A stretch of 64,000 bases of DNA from Bacillota bacterium (GCA_023400055.1 JAEXFN010000018.1:124001-188000), one strand, 5' to 3'. Shown: positions 43,269-52,335, numbered from the stretch's first letter. The notes: generated by a model not told the origin, from the letters alone. Numbers and translations are program-made.

Positions 43269-45248
43269 ATGGCCAATCACGCCAAAGCCGCTGAATATAA
43301 CAATTCCAGTATCTCGTCGCTGAAGGGGGCCGACCGGGTCCGCAAACGGCCGGCGGTCATCTTCGGCTCGGACGGGCTCGAAGGCTGCCAGCATTCGGTC
43401 TTCGAGATCCTCTCCAACTCCATCGACGAGGCCCGCGAGGGCTACGGCGACCGAATCGCCGTCACCCGCCATAGCGACGGGTCGATCACCGTGGCCGACC
43501 GCGGCCGCGGCATTCCGCTGGATTTCAACCCCAACGAGGACCGCTACAACTGGGAACTGGTCTTCTGCGAGCTCTACGCCGGCGGCAAGTACAAGAACAA
43601 CAGCGGCGAAAACTACGAGTTCAGCTTAGGGCTGAACGGCTTGGGCAGCTGCGCCACCCAGTACAGCTCGGAATACATGGATGTCACCGCCTTCCGCGAC
43701 GGCTACCGCTTCGACCTGCACTTCGAGAAGGGCGAGAACATCGGCGGCCTCAAGAAGGAGAAATGCCAATACCCCCACACCGGCACGATCATTAAATGGC
43801 GGCCGGATCTGGCGGTCTTTACCGATATCGCCATTCCGCTGGAATATTACCAGACCACCCTGCGCAAACAGGCGGTGGTCAACGCCGGGCTCACTTTCGA
43901 GCTGCACGACGAGTACTCGGGCGAAACCTTCGAATACTGCTACCAGAACGGCATCGTCGACTACATCAAGGAGATCGGCGGCGAGAAGAGCTTCACCGAG
44001 GTTCAGTTTTACGCCACCCAGACCAAGGGGCGCGACCGCGAGGACAAGTCCGAATACAAGGTGAAGCTGGAGATCGCCTTTTGTTTCAACAACGAGATCA
44101 ATCTGCTGGAGTACTATCACAACTCCAGCTTCCTCGAATACGGCGGCGCCCCCGACAAGGCGGTCAAGGCCGCCCTGGTCTACGAGATCGACAAGTGCCT
44201 GCGCAACCGGGGCAAATACACCAAGGACGAGGCCAAGGTGACCTTCGCCGACATTCAGGACAGCCTGATCCTGGTCACCAACTCCTTCTCCACCGAAACC
44301 AGCTACGAGAATCAGACCAAGAAATCGATCACCAACCGCTTCATCCAGGAGGCCATGACCGAGTTCCTCAAGGAGCAGCTGGAGATCTATTTCATCGAGA
44401 ATAAGGCCGAAAGCGAGAAGATCCTGGAGCAGGTGCTGGTCAACAAGCGCAGCCGGGAGACGGCCGAGAAGACCCGGATCAACATCAAAAAGAAGCTGGC
44501 CGGCAACGTCGACATCACCAGCCGGGTCAAGAAGTTCGTCGACTGCCGGACCAAGGACCTGAACCGCCGCGAACTCTACATCGTGGAGGGCGATTCGGCC
44601 CTCGGCGCCTGCAAACTGGGGCGCGACGCCGAGTTTCAGGCGATCATCCCGGTGCGCGGCAAGATCCTCAACTGTCTGAAGGCCGATTACGACAACATCT
44701 TCAAGAACGACATCATCATCGACCTGTTGAAGGTGCTCGGCTGCGGCGTCGAGATCAAATCCAAGCATAATAAGGATCTGAACACCTTCGACCTGACCAA
44801 CCTGCGTTGGAGCAAGATCATCATCTGCACCGACGCCGACGTCGACGGCTTCCAGATCCGCACCCTGATCCTGGCCATGCTCTACGCCCTGGTTCCGACG
44901 CTGATCAACGAGGGCAAGGTTTTCATCGCCGAATCGCCCCTGTACGAGATCATGGTCAAGGACAAGAGCTATTTCGCATACTCGGACAAGGAGAAGACCG
45001 ACATCCTGGCCAAACTGCGCGGCAAATACACCATCCAGCGCTCCAAAGGGCTGGGCGAAAACGAGCCCGAGATGATGTGGCAGACCACCATGAATCCGGA
45101 GACCCGCCGGCTGATCAAAGTCATGCCGGCCGACGTCCAGGAGACCCAGGCCGTCTTCGAACTGCTGCTGGGCGAGAACCTCTCCGGCCGCAAGAGCTTC
45201 ATCGAGGAGAACGGCTACCGCTACCTGGATATGGTCGATGTGAGCTGA
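43269..45248 (+). CDS. parE: Topoisomerase IV-like subunit B (GyrB/ParE family)
   Basis: Type IIA topoisomerase ATPase subunit of 659 residues. GHKL ATPase: EILSNSIDEA, DRGRGIPL, GLNGLGSC. Toprim: EGDSALGACK (EGDSAGG in classical GyrB) and CTDADVDGFQIRTL. These variants are typical of a clostridial second type II topoisomerase. The ATG at 43269 has GAGGTGCG upstream; the frame opens at 43161 without a site. It works with the A subunit encoded 186 bp downstream to decatenate or relax DNA. A classical gyrase pair is presumed elsewhere in the genome, as it is not in the window. Confidence 0.88.
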   Translation: MANHAKAAEYNNSSISSLKGADRVRKRPAVIFGSDGLEGCQHSVFEILSNSIDEAREGYGDRIAVTRHSDGSITVADRGRGIPLDFNPNEDRYNWELVFCELYAGGKYKNNSGENYEFSLGLNGLGSCATQYSSEYMDVTAFRDGYRFDLHFEKGENIGGLKKEKCQYPHTGTIIKWRPDLAVFTDIAIPLEYYQTTLRKQAVVNAGLTFELHDEYSGETFEYCYQNGIVDYIKEIGGEKSFTEVQFYATQTKGRDREDKSEYKVKLEIAFCFNNEINLLEYYHNSSFLEYGGAPDKAVKAALVYEIDKCLRNRGKYTKDEAKVTFADIQDSLILVTNSFSTETSYENQTKKSITNRFIQEAMTEFLKEQLEIYFIENKAESEKILEQVLVNKRSRETAEKTRINIKKKLAGNVDITSRVKKFVDCRTKDLNRRELYIVEGDSALGACKLGRDAEFQAIIPVRGKILNCLKADYDNIFKNDIIIDLLKVLGCGVEIKSKHNKDLNTFDLTNLRWSKIIICTDADVDGFQIRTLILAMLYALVPTLINEGKVFIAESPLYEIMVKDKSYFAYSDKEKTDILAKLRGKYTIQRSKGLGENEPEMMWQTTMNPETRRLIKVMPADVQETQAVFELLLGENLSGRKSFIEENGYRYLDMVDVS

Positions 45249-45332
45249 TTCAGGTCGGTGGTTCGTAGTTCGTGGTTCGTAGTTCGTGGTTGTTGGTAGT
45301 AAGAAGTACTAAGAACCACCAACCTGAATCAG
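45245..45332. repeat. Inverted repeat with short tandem repeats in the loop
   Basis: Arms 45245-45264 (CTGATTCAGGTCGGTGGTTC) and 45313-45332 pair at 19 of 20 positions and overlap the parE-like stop. The loop contains alternating GTTCGTAGTTCGTG units. Further degenerate CCTGAATCA/CAACAACC pieces continue to about 45405. It looks like a dispersed intergenic repeat. Confidence 0.75.
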
Positions 45333-45434
45333 CTTCCTGAATTGACATCAACAACCAACAACCAGGAACCTGAACCCGCATCCTGAATCAACTTCAATAA
45401 CCGACAATTAAATTTACATAGGAGGTTGCACTCC

Positions 45435-47675
45435 ATGACCCCGCCCAACGCCAACCTTCCAGTGGAACAACCGATCGTCGATACCCTGGAACAAAACTAT
45501 ATGCCTTACGCCATGTCGGTCATCATCTCGCGGGCCATCCCGGAGATCGACGGCTTCAAACCGTCCCACCGGAAACTCTTGTATACCATGTACAAGATGG
45601 GGTTGCTGACCGGCAACCGCACCAAGTCGGCCAACATCGTCGGCCAGACCATGAAGCTCAATCCCCACGGTGACCAGGCCATTTACGAGACCATGGTCCG
45701 GCTGACCCGGGGCAATGCCGCCCTGCTCCATCCATTCATCGACTCCAAGGGCAATTTCGGCAAACAACACTCGCGCGATATGCGCTACGCGGCGCCCCGC
45801 TATACCGAGGCCAAGCTGGACAAGGTTTGCGAGGAGATCTTCCGCGACCTGGACAAGGAGACCGTCGATTTCGTCGACAACTATGACGGCTCGCTCAAGG
45901 AGCCGACTCTCTTGCCGACCACCTTCCCCAACATCCTGGTCAACGCCAACCAGGGGATCGCCGTCGGCATGGCCAGCAACATCTGCAGTTTCAACCTGCG
46001 CGAGGTCTGCGAGACCACCATCGCCTATATCAACGACGCCAATCACGATATCACCGCCACGCTGAAAGCGCCGGACTTCTCCTCCGGCGGCCAGCTCATC
46101 TACAACGAACGCGAGATGGGCGATCTCTATCAGGCCGGCCGGGGCAGCTTCAAGCTCCGCGCCCGCTGGCGCTATGACAAGGCCAACAACTGCATCGAGA
46201 TCTTCGAGATTCCCTATACCACCACCACCGAGTCGATCATCGACGCCGTGGTCGATCTGGTCAAGAGCGGCCGGATTAAGGAGATCAGCGACGTCCGCGA
46301 CGAGACCGACCTCGACGGGCTGAAGATCACCCTCGACGTCAAGAAGAGCACCGATCCGGAAGCCCTGATGAATAAGCTTTTTAAGCTGACGCCGCTCCAG
46401 GATAGCTTTAGCTGCAACTTCAACATCCTGGTCCACGGCAAACCGCGGGTGCTGGGGATCCAGGCCATCCTCGACGAATGGCTGGCCTTCCGGACCGATT
46501 GCCTGAAACGCCAGCTCAGTTTCGACATCCGTCAGAAATCGGATAAGCTCCACCTGCTGCTCGGCTTGAAGGAGATCCTGCTCGACATCGACAAGGCGAT
46601 CCGGATCATCCGCGAAACCGAGGAAGAGGCCCTGGTTATCCCCAACCTGATGGCGGGCTTCGGCATCGACGAGTTGCAGGCGGAGTTCGTGGCCGAGATC
46701 AAGCTGCGCAACCTGAATAAGGAATACATCCTCAAACGGGTCAACGAGAGCAGCGACCTGGAGAAAGACATCGCTCACCTGCGCGAGGTGTACGGCAGCG
46801 AGCTCAAGATCTACCAGCTGATCATCAAGCAGTTGACCGAGATCGCCAAGAAATTCGGCCAACCGCGCCGGACCGAGATCATCCACGAGGAGCAGGTCGA
46901 GACCATCACCCACGAGCACCTGATCGAGGATTTCAACCTCAAGCTCTTCCTGACCGAACAAAACTACCTGAAGAAGGTGCCGCTGGTGTCGCTGCGGGCC
47001 AATCCCGAGCACAAGCTGAAGGAGGACGACGCCATCGTCCAGGAGGTCGAAAGCCACAACAAGGCCGACCTGCTGCTTTTCTCCAATAAGCACACGGTCT
47101 ACAAGGTCAAGATCTACGAGATCGAAGATCATAAAGCCTCCAGTCTCGGCGAATACCTGACCAACCTGCTCGGCCTGGATCCGGACGAGAAGATCATCTA
47201 TCTGGTGGCCAGCGACGATTACCGGGGTTACCTCCTCTTCTGTTTCGAGAACGGCAAGATTGCCAAGGTCGACTTATCCGGCTACGCCACCAAGACCAAC
47301 CGCAAGAAACTGCTGGGCGCCTATTCCGACCTCTCCCGGCTGGTGAACATGTTCTTCATCAAGGAAGACCTGGAACTGATGGCCTACTCCAGCATTGGCA
47401 AAGCGCTAATCTTCAATACCGTCGCCATCAACCCCAAGACCACCCGCGACTCCCAAGGGGTCCAAGTGCTCAAGGGCAAGAAAGGCAGCGCCATGACCGA
47501 GGTCAAGCCGCTGGCCGCCGTCCGCCTGACCGATCCCGACTACTACCGCACCAAAAACATCCCGGCCATCGGCTGCTATCTCAAACCCGAGGACCGCAAC
47601 CCGGTCCAGTCCGGATTGGAGCTTTCACTGTCCCTGGGACGGGAAAGCGATGAAGAAGATGACGCGGCGGAATGA
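45435..47675 (+). CDS. parC: Topoisomerase IV-like subunit A (GyrA/ParC family)
   Basis: Breakage-reunion subunit of 746 residues. The catalytic tyrosine is Y123 in AAPRYTEAKL. The coiled-coil and C-gate follow, then a C-terminal beta-pinwheel-like part (YLLFCFENGKIAKVDL). At the quinolone pocket the sequence is HGDQAIYE: Q81 where GyrA has Ser83 and E85 where it has Asp87. The ATG at 45435 has GGAGG nine bases upstream. It forms the tetramer with the B subunit and is followed by a strong terminator. The acidic end, DEEDDAAE, is normal for the group. Confidence 0.88.
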   Translation: MTPPNANLPVEQPIVDTLEQNYMPYAMSVIISRAIPEIDGFKPSHRKLLYTMYKMGLLTGNRTKSANIVGQTMKLNPHGDQAIYETMVRLTRGNAALLHPFIDSKGNFGKQHSRDMRYAAPRYTEAKLDKVCEEIFRDLDKETVDFVDNYDGSLKEPTLLPTTFPNILVNANQGIAVGMASNICSFNLREVCETTIAYINDANHDITATLKAPDFSSGGQLIYNEREMGDLYQAGRGSFKLRARWRYDKANNCIEIFEIPYTTTTESIIDAVVDLVKSGRIKEISDVRDETDLDGLKITLDVKKSTDPEALMNKLFKLTPLQDSFSCNFNILVHGKPRVLGIQAILDEWLAFRTDCLKRQLSFDIRQKSDKLHLLLGLKEILLDIDKAIRIIRETEEEALVIPNLMAGFGIDELQAEFVAEIKLRNLNKEYILKRVNESSDLEKDIAHLREVYGSELKIYQLIIKQLTEIAKKFGQPRRTEIIHEEQVETITHEHLIEDFNLKLFLTEQNYLKKVPLVSLRANPEHKLKEDDAIVQEVESHNKADLLLFSNKHTVYKVKIYEIEDHKASSLGEYLTNLLGLDPDEKIIYLVASDDYRGYLLFCFENGKIAKVDLSGYATKTNRKKLLGAYSDLSRLVNMFFIKEDLELMAYSSIGKALIFNTVAINPKTTRDSQGVQVLKGKKGSAMTEVKPLAAVRLTDPDYYRTKNIPAIGCYLKPEDRNPVQSGLELSLSLGRESDEEDDAAE

Positions 47676-47976
47676 GGCCGCCGGCTCAGCAAGCGGGCAA
47701 AAAAGCGGTGGGGCAATGACCAGCGGCCCAAATTCGGCATCGAAAACGTCCAAATATAGCTCAATATAGACCCTAGAGACATCAAAAAGACCCGCCCGGG
47801 TCTTTATTTTTTTAACATTTATTTTAACATAAATTGGAACGATCTATCGGTTTAACGGAACATTTCACAATTCCCCTCCGTCCAACAGACATAAATGACA
47901 TCGCCAAAAGCTAACCCGTCTCCCACATTGCCCCCGGAGACTCGAGAAAAACCCGCTTGGCTTGGAGGAATGAACC
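47676..47976. other. Gap after the topoisomerase genes
   Basis: Contains the terminator at 47784 and an AT-rich stretch (47800-47860) that probably holds the promoter of the next gene; no -35/-10 pair is clear. Confidence 0.4.
47784..47813 (+). terminator. Intrinsic terminator after parC-like gene
   Basis: AAAGACCCG-CC-CGGGTCTTT followed by ATTTTTTT. Confidence 0.92.
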
Positions 47977-48855
47977 ATGCGCCCCCCGCGCGCGCTCCCA
48001 TTTATCATCCTAACCCTGCTCACCTTGGTCCTCGCCGCCAGGATCTTCGCGGCCGATTCGACCCTGCTCGAAACCTACGCCAAAGGCAGCATCGATTGGC
48101 AACAGGGCGAGATCCAGGTGGTCGGTTACGGACGCTATGACAGCTTCCTCCCGGAGTTTCCCGAAGCGGCGGCCCGGCGCCGGGCCATCCGGGCCGCCCG
48201 GGCCGATGCCTGGCGCAACGCCCTGGAAGTGGCCGCCCATGTCCGGATTCATGGCGACACCGATTTTGGCCGGCTGATCGGCGACGGCGACCTACCGCTG
48301 GCCGCGGTCCAACAATATCTGAGCGTCGGCCGGTTCGATGAGCCCATTTTCAGCGCCGACGGCATCTGCAGCGTTATCTACCGGGTCCCGCTCGCCAACC
48401 TGGCCATGCTGCTCCCCGCGACCGGCCACCGCCGCGCCGGCAAGCCATTCGCCACCGCTCCCGACAATGCGCCGATGGCTCCCATGGCCCCGTTCGCCTA
48501 CACCGGCATCATCATCGACGCCCGGCGGACCGGGGCGCAGCCCGCGCTCTATCCGCATATCTTCGACAACGACGGTTATCTGCTGTATGCGCCGGCTCCC
48601 GGCACCGTCCCGGCCGATGACTATGACCACGAACCGACCACTGCCATCCTCTACTCCGCCTCGCTGGAGCAAGCCCTGACCCTGTCGCGCATCGGCAACA
48701 ATCCTTTGCTGCTACGGGCGGCTTCTGCCATCGAAGCGGGCGGCGGCGCAGCCACCGACCTGGTGCTCGGCTACCGGGCCGCCCGGGCCTTCCGGGCCGC
48801 CCTCATTCAAAGCGATATCCGGGCCAAACGGGCCGTGGTGATCGTGATCCATTAA
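47977..48855 (+). CDS. Secreted LPP20/FlgT-like protein
   Basis: Exported protein of 292 residues with signal peptide (FIILTLLTLVLAARIFA) and no lipobox. The segment IQVVGYGRYD followed by AARRRAIRAARADAWRNALEVA matches the N-terminal domain of LPP20 and FlgT-type proteins. The last third contains GIIIDARRTG and LYPHIFDNDGYLLY, also seen in that group. Role in Bacillota unknown. The ATG has GGAGGAATGAACC directly upstream, the same 13 bases as the YqeY gene at 58557. Confidence 0.65.
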   Translation: MRPPRALPFIILTLLTLVLAARIFAADSTLLETYAKGSIDWQQGEIQVVGYGRYDSFLPEFPEAAARRRAIRAARADAWRNALEVAAHVRIHGDTDFGRLIGDGDLPLAAVQQYLSVGRFDEPIFSADGICSVIYRVPLANLAMLLPATGHRRAGKPFATAPDNAPMAPMAPFAYTGIIIDARRTGAQPALYPHIFDNDGYLLYAPAPGTVPADDYDHEPTTAILYSASLEQALTLSRIGNNPLLLRAASAIEAGGGAATDLVLGYRAARAFRAALIQSDIRAKRAVVIVIH

Positions 48856-48961
48856 AAATTAGCAACTGTTCATGCAGCGCTCCGCAAGGGATCGGAAGCC
48901 TCCGCCGCCGTTTTGGCGGCCGGGTTTGCCAAATGCTGCGGTCCAAACGCTCCGTCTGTGG

Positions 48962-49150
48962 TATAATGAAGGGTAGCCAAATACAGATTACGGCATGCAA
49001 TGACCCATACCCCGTTGCCAACTTCGGCCGACTCCGAACTCACTCCGGCATGAAAACAGCAAATTTTCCGAATGGCCGATCCGCCGGAGTCGCTACCGGC
49101 AAGAGTAGGCAACGCGGCAATTTTTTGTCATGCGCATCCGGTCGTTGCAT
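48962..49150 (+). ncRNA. Structured leader RNA (riboswitch or attenuator candidate)
   Basis: TATAAT at 48962-48967 precedes a region that folds by three nested stems: ATGCAATGACC (48995-49005) with GGTCGTTGCAT (49140-49150); CGTTGCC (49013-49019) with GGCAACG (49108-49114); GACTCC (49030-49035) with GGAGTC (49086-49091), plus ACT/AGT and CGG/CCG between them. A T6 run (49121-49126) directly follows the middle stem, so that stem can act as a terminator. The gene starts 20 bases after the outer stem. No known riboswitch consensus was recognised. The -35 box is weak. Confidence 0.55.
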
Positions 49151-49169
49151 CAACAGAGGGGGTAAAATC

Positions 49170-49613
49170 ATGGATACCAATCCAACATCCGCACGGACTT
49201 CAACCTCGGCGTCTACGCCAACGTCCGCACCAAAAACCAATTTTAACCCATCCGGCAGCGGCGCCTACGCGCCGTCGCTCATTCCGCCCATCAACGGCTG
49301 GGCCACCTTCATGGGCGTGCTCACCATCATCGGCGGGGCCATGTGGTGCCTGGGCATCATCACCGCCGCCATCGGCGTGCCGTTGATCATCGCCGGCGTC
49401 AAACTGCTCAAGGCGGTCAGCCTCTCCAAGGAGGTCGGCCATTCGGACCAGGAACAGATGCTGCGCGAGGTCTTCACCAACCTGAACGCCTTCTTCAAGA
49501 TGAACGGCATCATTGTCATCATCACGCTCGCTTTATTCTTCATCCTGCTGGGACTGGGCATCGCTTTCGGCCTGTCCGCCCTGCTCCAAGGCAAGCTCAA
49601 CCACATTATTTGA
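49170..49613 (+). CDS. DUF5362-like membrane protein
   Basis: Membrane protein of 147 residues: a Thr/Ser-rich N-terminus of about 40 residues, then two hydrophobic hairpins (WATFMGVLTIIGGAMWCLGIIT and a terminal IIVIITLALFFILLGLGIAF-type pair) with an amphipathic helix between. This matches small DUF5362-type proteins of Bacillota; function unknown. The ATG at 49170 has AGGGGG eight bases upstream. The frame is open to 48933 but that part is the structured leader. A terminator follows at 49705. Confidence 0.72.
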   Translation: MDTNPTSARTSTSASTPTSAPKTNFNPSGSGAYAPSLIPPINGWATFMGVLTIIGGAMWCLGIITAAIGVPLIIAGVKLLKAVSLSKEVGHSDQEQMLREVFTNLNAFFKMNGIIVIITLALFFILLGLGIAFGLSALLQGKLNHII

Positions 49614-49704
49614 TCACGTTCGCGCCATCGCGGGGCGGACCGGCTCGGGGGCAGGCCGTCCCGCAATTCATCCTCGGCTTACGAACATTTCTTTATATAA
49701 ACCG

Positions 49705-49740
49705 AAAAGGCCATTGGCATCGTGCCAACAGCCTTTTTTT
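49705..49740 (+). terminator. Terminator between convergent genes
   Basis: AAAAGGC, inner TTGGCA-TCG-TGCCAA, GCCTTTTTTT. The T-run serves the plus-strand gene; the A-run on the other side may serve the FtsH-like gene less well. Confidence 0.88.
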
Positions 49741-51217
49741 AGGCGCATTGCAGTTTCGCGCGGAACCATTCGCCGGAGACCTTCTCCCGCTCCAGCAGGT
49801 CGTCGATGACCGCCGCGAAGAAGGATTCCTTGCTCTTCAAGAGCTCGCGGACCCGGACCTTCTGCTCCTCCATCAGCTCGGTGACCACTTCGTGCATTTG
49901 CTCGCGGCCCACCAGATCCTCATGGATGATTCCCAGCCGGGTCAGGCCGGTCTTCAGCATCTGTTTGGCGATGGAGGTCGCCTGCTCGAAGTCATTGGCC
50001 GAGCCGGTGCTCCAGTTGCCGTAGATCAATTCCTCGGCCATGGCGCCGCCCAAACAGATCGCGATCTGGTCCTCCAGGTATTGCCGGGTGTACAGATACT
50101 GTTCCTCGGTCTGAGTCTGGCGCATGAAGCCCAGCGCCTTGCCGCGCGGCACCACCGTCAGGGTGGCCACCGACTCCGGTCGGAGCAACTCGCTGACCAT
50201 GGCGTGGCCGGTCTCGTGGACCGCCACCCGGCGCAGCTCGCCGTCCTGCGGCCGCCGGTCCAGCTTCTCGCCCATCATTACCTTGTCGATGGACTCGCGG
50301 AAGTCCTCCATCGCGATGGCGGTCCGCTCCTTGCGGAAAGCCAGGATGGCGGCCTCGTTGACCAGCGACTCCAAGTGCGCGCCGGAGAACCCGAAGGTAT
50401 CCTTGGCGATCTCCTCCAGACTCACCCCATCGGCCAATGGTTTGCCCTTGGCGTGAATCTTCAGGATGTGCAGCCGTCCCTCGCGGTCCGGCAGATCCAC
50501 CTTGACCTGACGGTCGAAACGGCCCGGCCGCAAAATGGCCGGATCCAGCAAGTCGGCCCGGTTGGTGGCGGCGATGACCAGGATCTTGACCGCCTCGTCG
50601 GGCTTCAAGCCGTCCATCTCCACCAGCAGCTGATTCAAAGTCTGGTCATACTCCAGATGCGAGGTATGACTGCCCCGCTGGCCGGCGATGACCTCGATCT
50701 CGTCCACGAAGACGATGGCGCTTTTCTTGCCGCTCTGTTTGGCTTGCTGGCGGGCCTTGCCGAAAAGCTGCCGCACCCGCTGCGCGCCGACGCCGGCGTA
50801 CATCTCGATGAATTCCGAACCCGAAGCGGCCACGAAGATCGAATCGGTATAACTCGAGGCCGCCTTGGCCAACAGCGTCTTGCCGGTGCCCGGCGGTCCG
50901 GTCAATAAGATCCCTTTCAGGGGCCGGATGCCCAACGCCTGGGTACGGCCGGCATCCCGGACAAAGTCCAAGGCTTCCAGCAGTTCACGTTTGGCTACCT
51001 CCTGGCCGCCGATATCCTCAAACCCGATCCGCGTGTCACTGCGGTTGACGCTCTGGCCGCCCAGCGTCTCCAGGTTCCTGAACCGGCCCTGGGTCAGCAA
51101 GAACAGCAGCAGCAGCGCGCCGCCGATGGCCAAAAGCGGGGTGAGGTCCACGCCCCGCCAGACCAGGTAAACGATGACCCCCAAGCCGCAACCGGCCAGT
51201 AATTCCCAACGTTTCAT
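49739..51217 (-). CDS. Short FtsH-like AAA+ zinc metalloprotease
   Basis: Protein of 492 residues, shorter than classical FtsH (about 600 or more) because the extracytoplasmic domain is missing. Two adjacent membrane segments (LLAGCGLGVIVYLVW, LLAIGGALLLLFLL) are followed by AAA+: Walker A GPPGTGKT, Walker B FVDEIEVI, and a pore region in the FIEMYAGVGAQRVR stretch. The protease zinc site is HETGH. It degrades membrane or soluble proteins with ATP. The ATG at 51217 overlaps the stop of the upstream gene (TGATG). That gene encodes an anchored extracytoplasmic protein, which may supply the missing domain in trans. Confidence 0.9.
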   Translation of the reverse strand: MKRWELLAGCGLGVIVYLVWRGVDLTPLLAIGGALLLLFLLTQGRFRNLETLGGQSVNRSDTRIGFEDIGGQEVAKRELLEALDFVRDAGRTQALGIRPLKGILLTGPPGTGKTLLAKAASSYTDSIFVAASGSEFIEMYAGVGAQRVRQLFGKARQQAKQSGKKSAIVFVDEIEVIAGQRGSHTSHLEYDQTLNQLLVEMDGLKPDEAVKILVIAATNRADLLDPAILRPGRFDRQVKVDLPDREGRLHILKIHAKGKPLADGVSLEEIAKDTFGFSGAHLESLVNEAAILAFRKERTAIAMEDFRESIDKVMMGEKLDRRPQDGELRRVAVHETGHAMVSELLRPESVATLTVVPRGKALGFMRQTQTEEQYLYTRQYLEDQIAICLGGAMAEELIYGNWSTGSANDFEQATSIAKQMLKTGLTRLGIIHEDLVGREQMHEVVTELMEEQKVRVRELLKSKESFFAAVIDDLLEREKVSGEWFRAKLQCA

Positions 51218-51777
51218 CAAACGGAGCCACCTCCTGTCCCGTTCGCGACGGCCGCCGTCCGCTCCGGACGGGGCAACGCCTCATAAAGATAATGCGAACC
51301 ATTTTCCAGTTGAATATAGACGAATTTCGGGCCGAGATAGACGCGGGCGTCGAGGCCCTTGTTCTTCAGGCCGTCCAGTTCGTCCTTGAGTTGGATGTAG
51401 CGCCCCGAGACCTGCGCTTCTTCCAGATAAAACGATAACTGATACCGCGCGGCCTTCAGCCGGCTGTCGGACCGGCCCGCGATCCGGTATTCATCCACCG
51501 GCCGGCCGTAATACTGTTGCACCGCGGCGTCGACCCGCTCCAGTACTCCTTGCAGATCGTCGACCTTGGCCAGTTGCAAGTCGGCCTTCAGTTGGCTCTT
51601 GTCTTCCCGGATCGTGAAATGCCGCACCCCGTGGATAGCCAGCACCGTTTGTTGCAACGGGTCGGCCACCCGGAACTTGGCGTTAAGCGCCTGCCCGCCG
51701 AAGAGCAGCCCCACCGTTGCCAGAAAGGCTACCGCAGCCAGTCCCAGTTGTCGCTTGTTCAATTTGCCAAATTTCAT
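51217..51777 (-). CDS. Membrane-anchored protein paired with FtsH-like protease
   Basis: Unrecognised protein of 186 residues: basic start, one membrane segment (LGLAAVAFLATVGLLFGG) and an external alpha/beta domain with AIHGVRHFTIREDKSQLKADL and KFVYIQLENGSHYLYEAL. The ATG has GGAGGGCG nine bases upstream, and it is coupled to the protease gene by overlap. Its topology fits an extracytoplasmic partner or adaptor, or a substrate, of the short protease. A TATAAT on the minus strand at 52039-52044 is a possible promoter. Confidence 0.65.
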   Translation of the reverse strand: MKFGKLNKRQLGLAAVAFLATVGLLFGGQALNAKFRVADPLQQTVLAIHGVRHFTIREDKSQLKADLQLAKVDDLQGVLERVDAAVQQYYGRPVDEYRIAGRSDSRLKAARYQLSFYLEEAQVSGRYIQLKDELDGLKNKGLDARVYLGPKFVYIQLENGSHYLYEALPRPERTAAVANGTGGGSV

Positions 51778-52136
51778 TCGCTTCGCCCTCCTGCTTCCTG
51801 AAATCGGTCGTCACAAATTTGGCTATCATTTCGATTCCAAATTATTGGCGCCGATTTCCTTGATAAATTCGGATATGCAACGATACGAGGCCCATGGCCT
51901 GGCATGAGCGATAAAGTTTCCAAAATTGCAGCGCCCGTCGGATACCGTTGCGCGATCCACAGCGGCGCATCGAAACAAATACCGTCAGCGATCGGACGGC
52001 TTTAGTTGACATAAGCATTTTACCATAGTCATTCCCCTAATTATAGTGGCGATTGCTGGAAAGGGGTTGCAAGTCAAGGCGCGAGTCGCGCCCGGGACGG
52101 AAGCGCTGCGTTGCAAAAAAGCGGGCCGGGCCGGAG
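51778..52136. other. Left part of the 1-kb gap
   Basis: No gene seen. It contains the leader of the 51217-51777 gene and a possible -10 box at 52039-52044 (minus strand). Confidence 0.4.
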
Positions 52137-52191
52137 AAAAAAATAGCCCCCAAAATTAGGGGGTATATCAAAAAAGGGAGGTAGTTGAAGT
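52137..52191 (-). ncRNA. Small RNA unit 1 (anti-Shine-Dalgarno seed plus terminator)
   Basis: Minus strand, about 55 nt. Promoter TATAAT at 52203-52198, predicted start near 52191. The 5' part reads ACUUCAACUACCUCCC followed by six U. Then comes the hairpin CCCCC-UAAUUUU-GGGGG (arms 52163-52159 and 52151-52147), CUA and a U7 run ending at 52137. The upstream block to 52250 is conserved with units 2 and 3, including GTTTAT and TTGTAATAT at fixed distance from the -10 box; a normal -35 is not seen. The seed is identical in all units, whereas the hairpin loop varies. Confidence 0.72.
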
Positions 52192-52280
52192 GATTTCATT
52201 ATAACCGATTCATATTACAATCCGATAAACAGAAATTTAACAGATAACGACAAACTTCACACGGACTTGCCATCGATTGC

Positions 52281-52335
52281 AAAAAAAATATCCCCCAAAA
52301 CCGGGGGGTATAAAAAAAAGGGAGGTAGTTGAAGT
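52281..52335 (-). ncRNA. Small RNA unit 2
   Basis: Same layout: TATAAT at 52347-52342, seed ACUUCAACUACCUCCC at 52335-52320 followed by an eight-U stretch, C-rich/G-rich hairpin (ccggggg and ccccc with loop GGUUUU), and a U8 run at 52288-52281. Conserved upstream block to 52393. Unit 2 is 144 bp from unit 1, measured at the seed. Confidence 0.72.

Noticed and set aside
48933..49169. N-terminal extension of the DUF5362-like protein
   Set aside because: This stretch contains a TATAAT box and the structured leader, and the ATG at 49170 has the ribosome site.
52176..52200. Plus-strand mini-ORFs after GGGAGG in the three repeat units
   Set aside because: The ribosome-like site is followed by TTG-AAG-stop in two units and no short ORF in the third, and the T-tract and TATAAT box are oriented for the minus strand. 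The plus-strand reading cannot be fully excluded.
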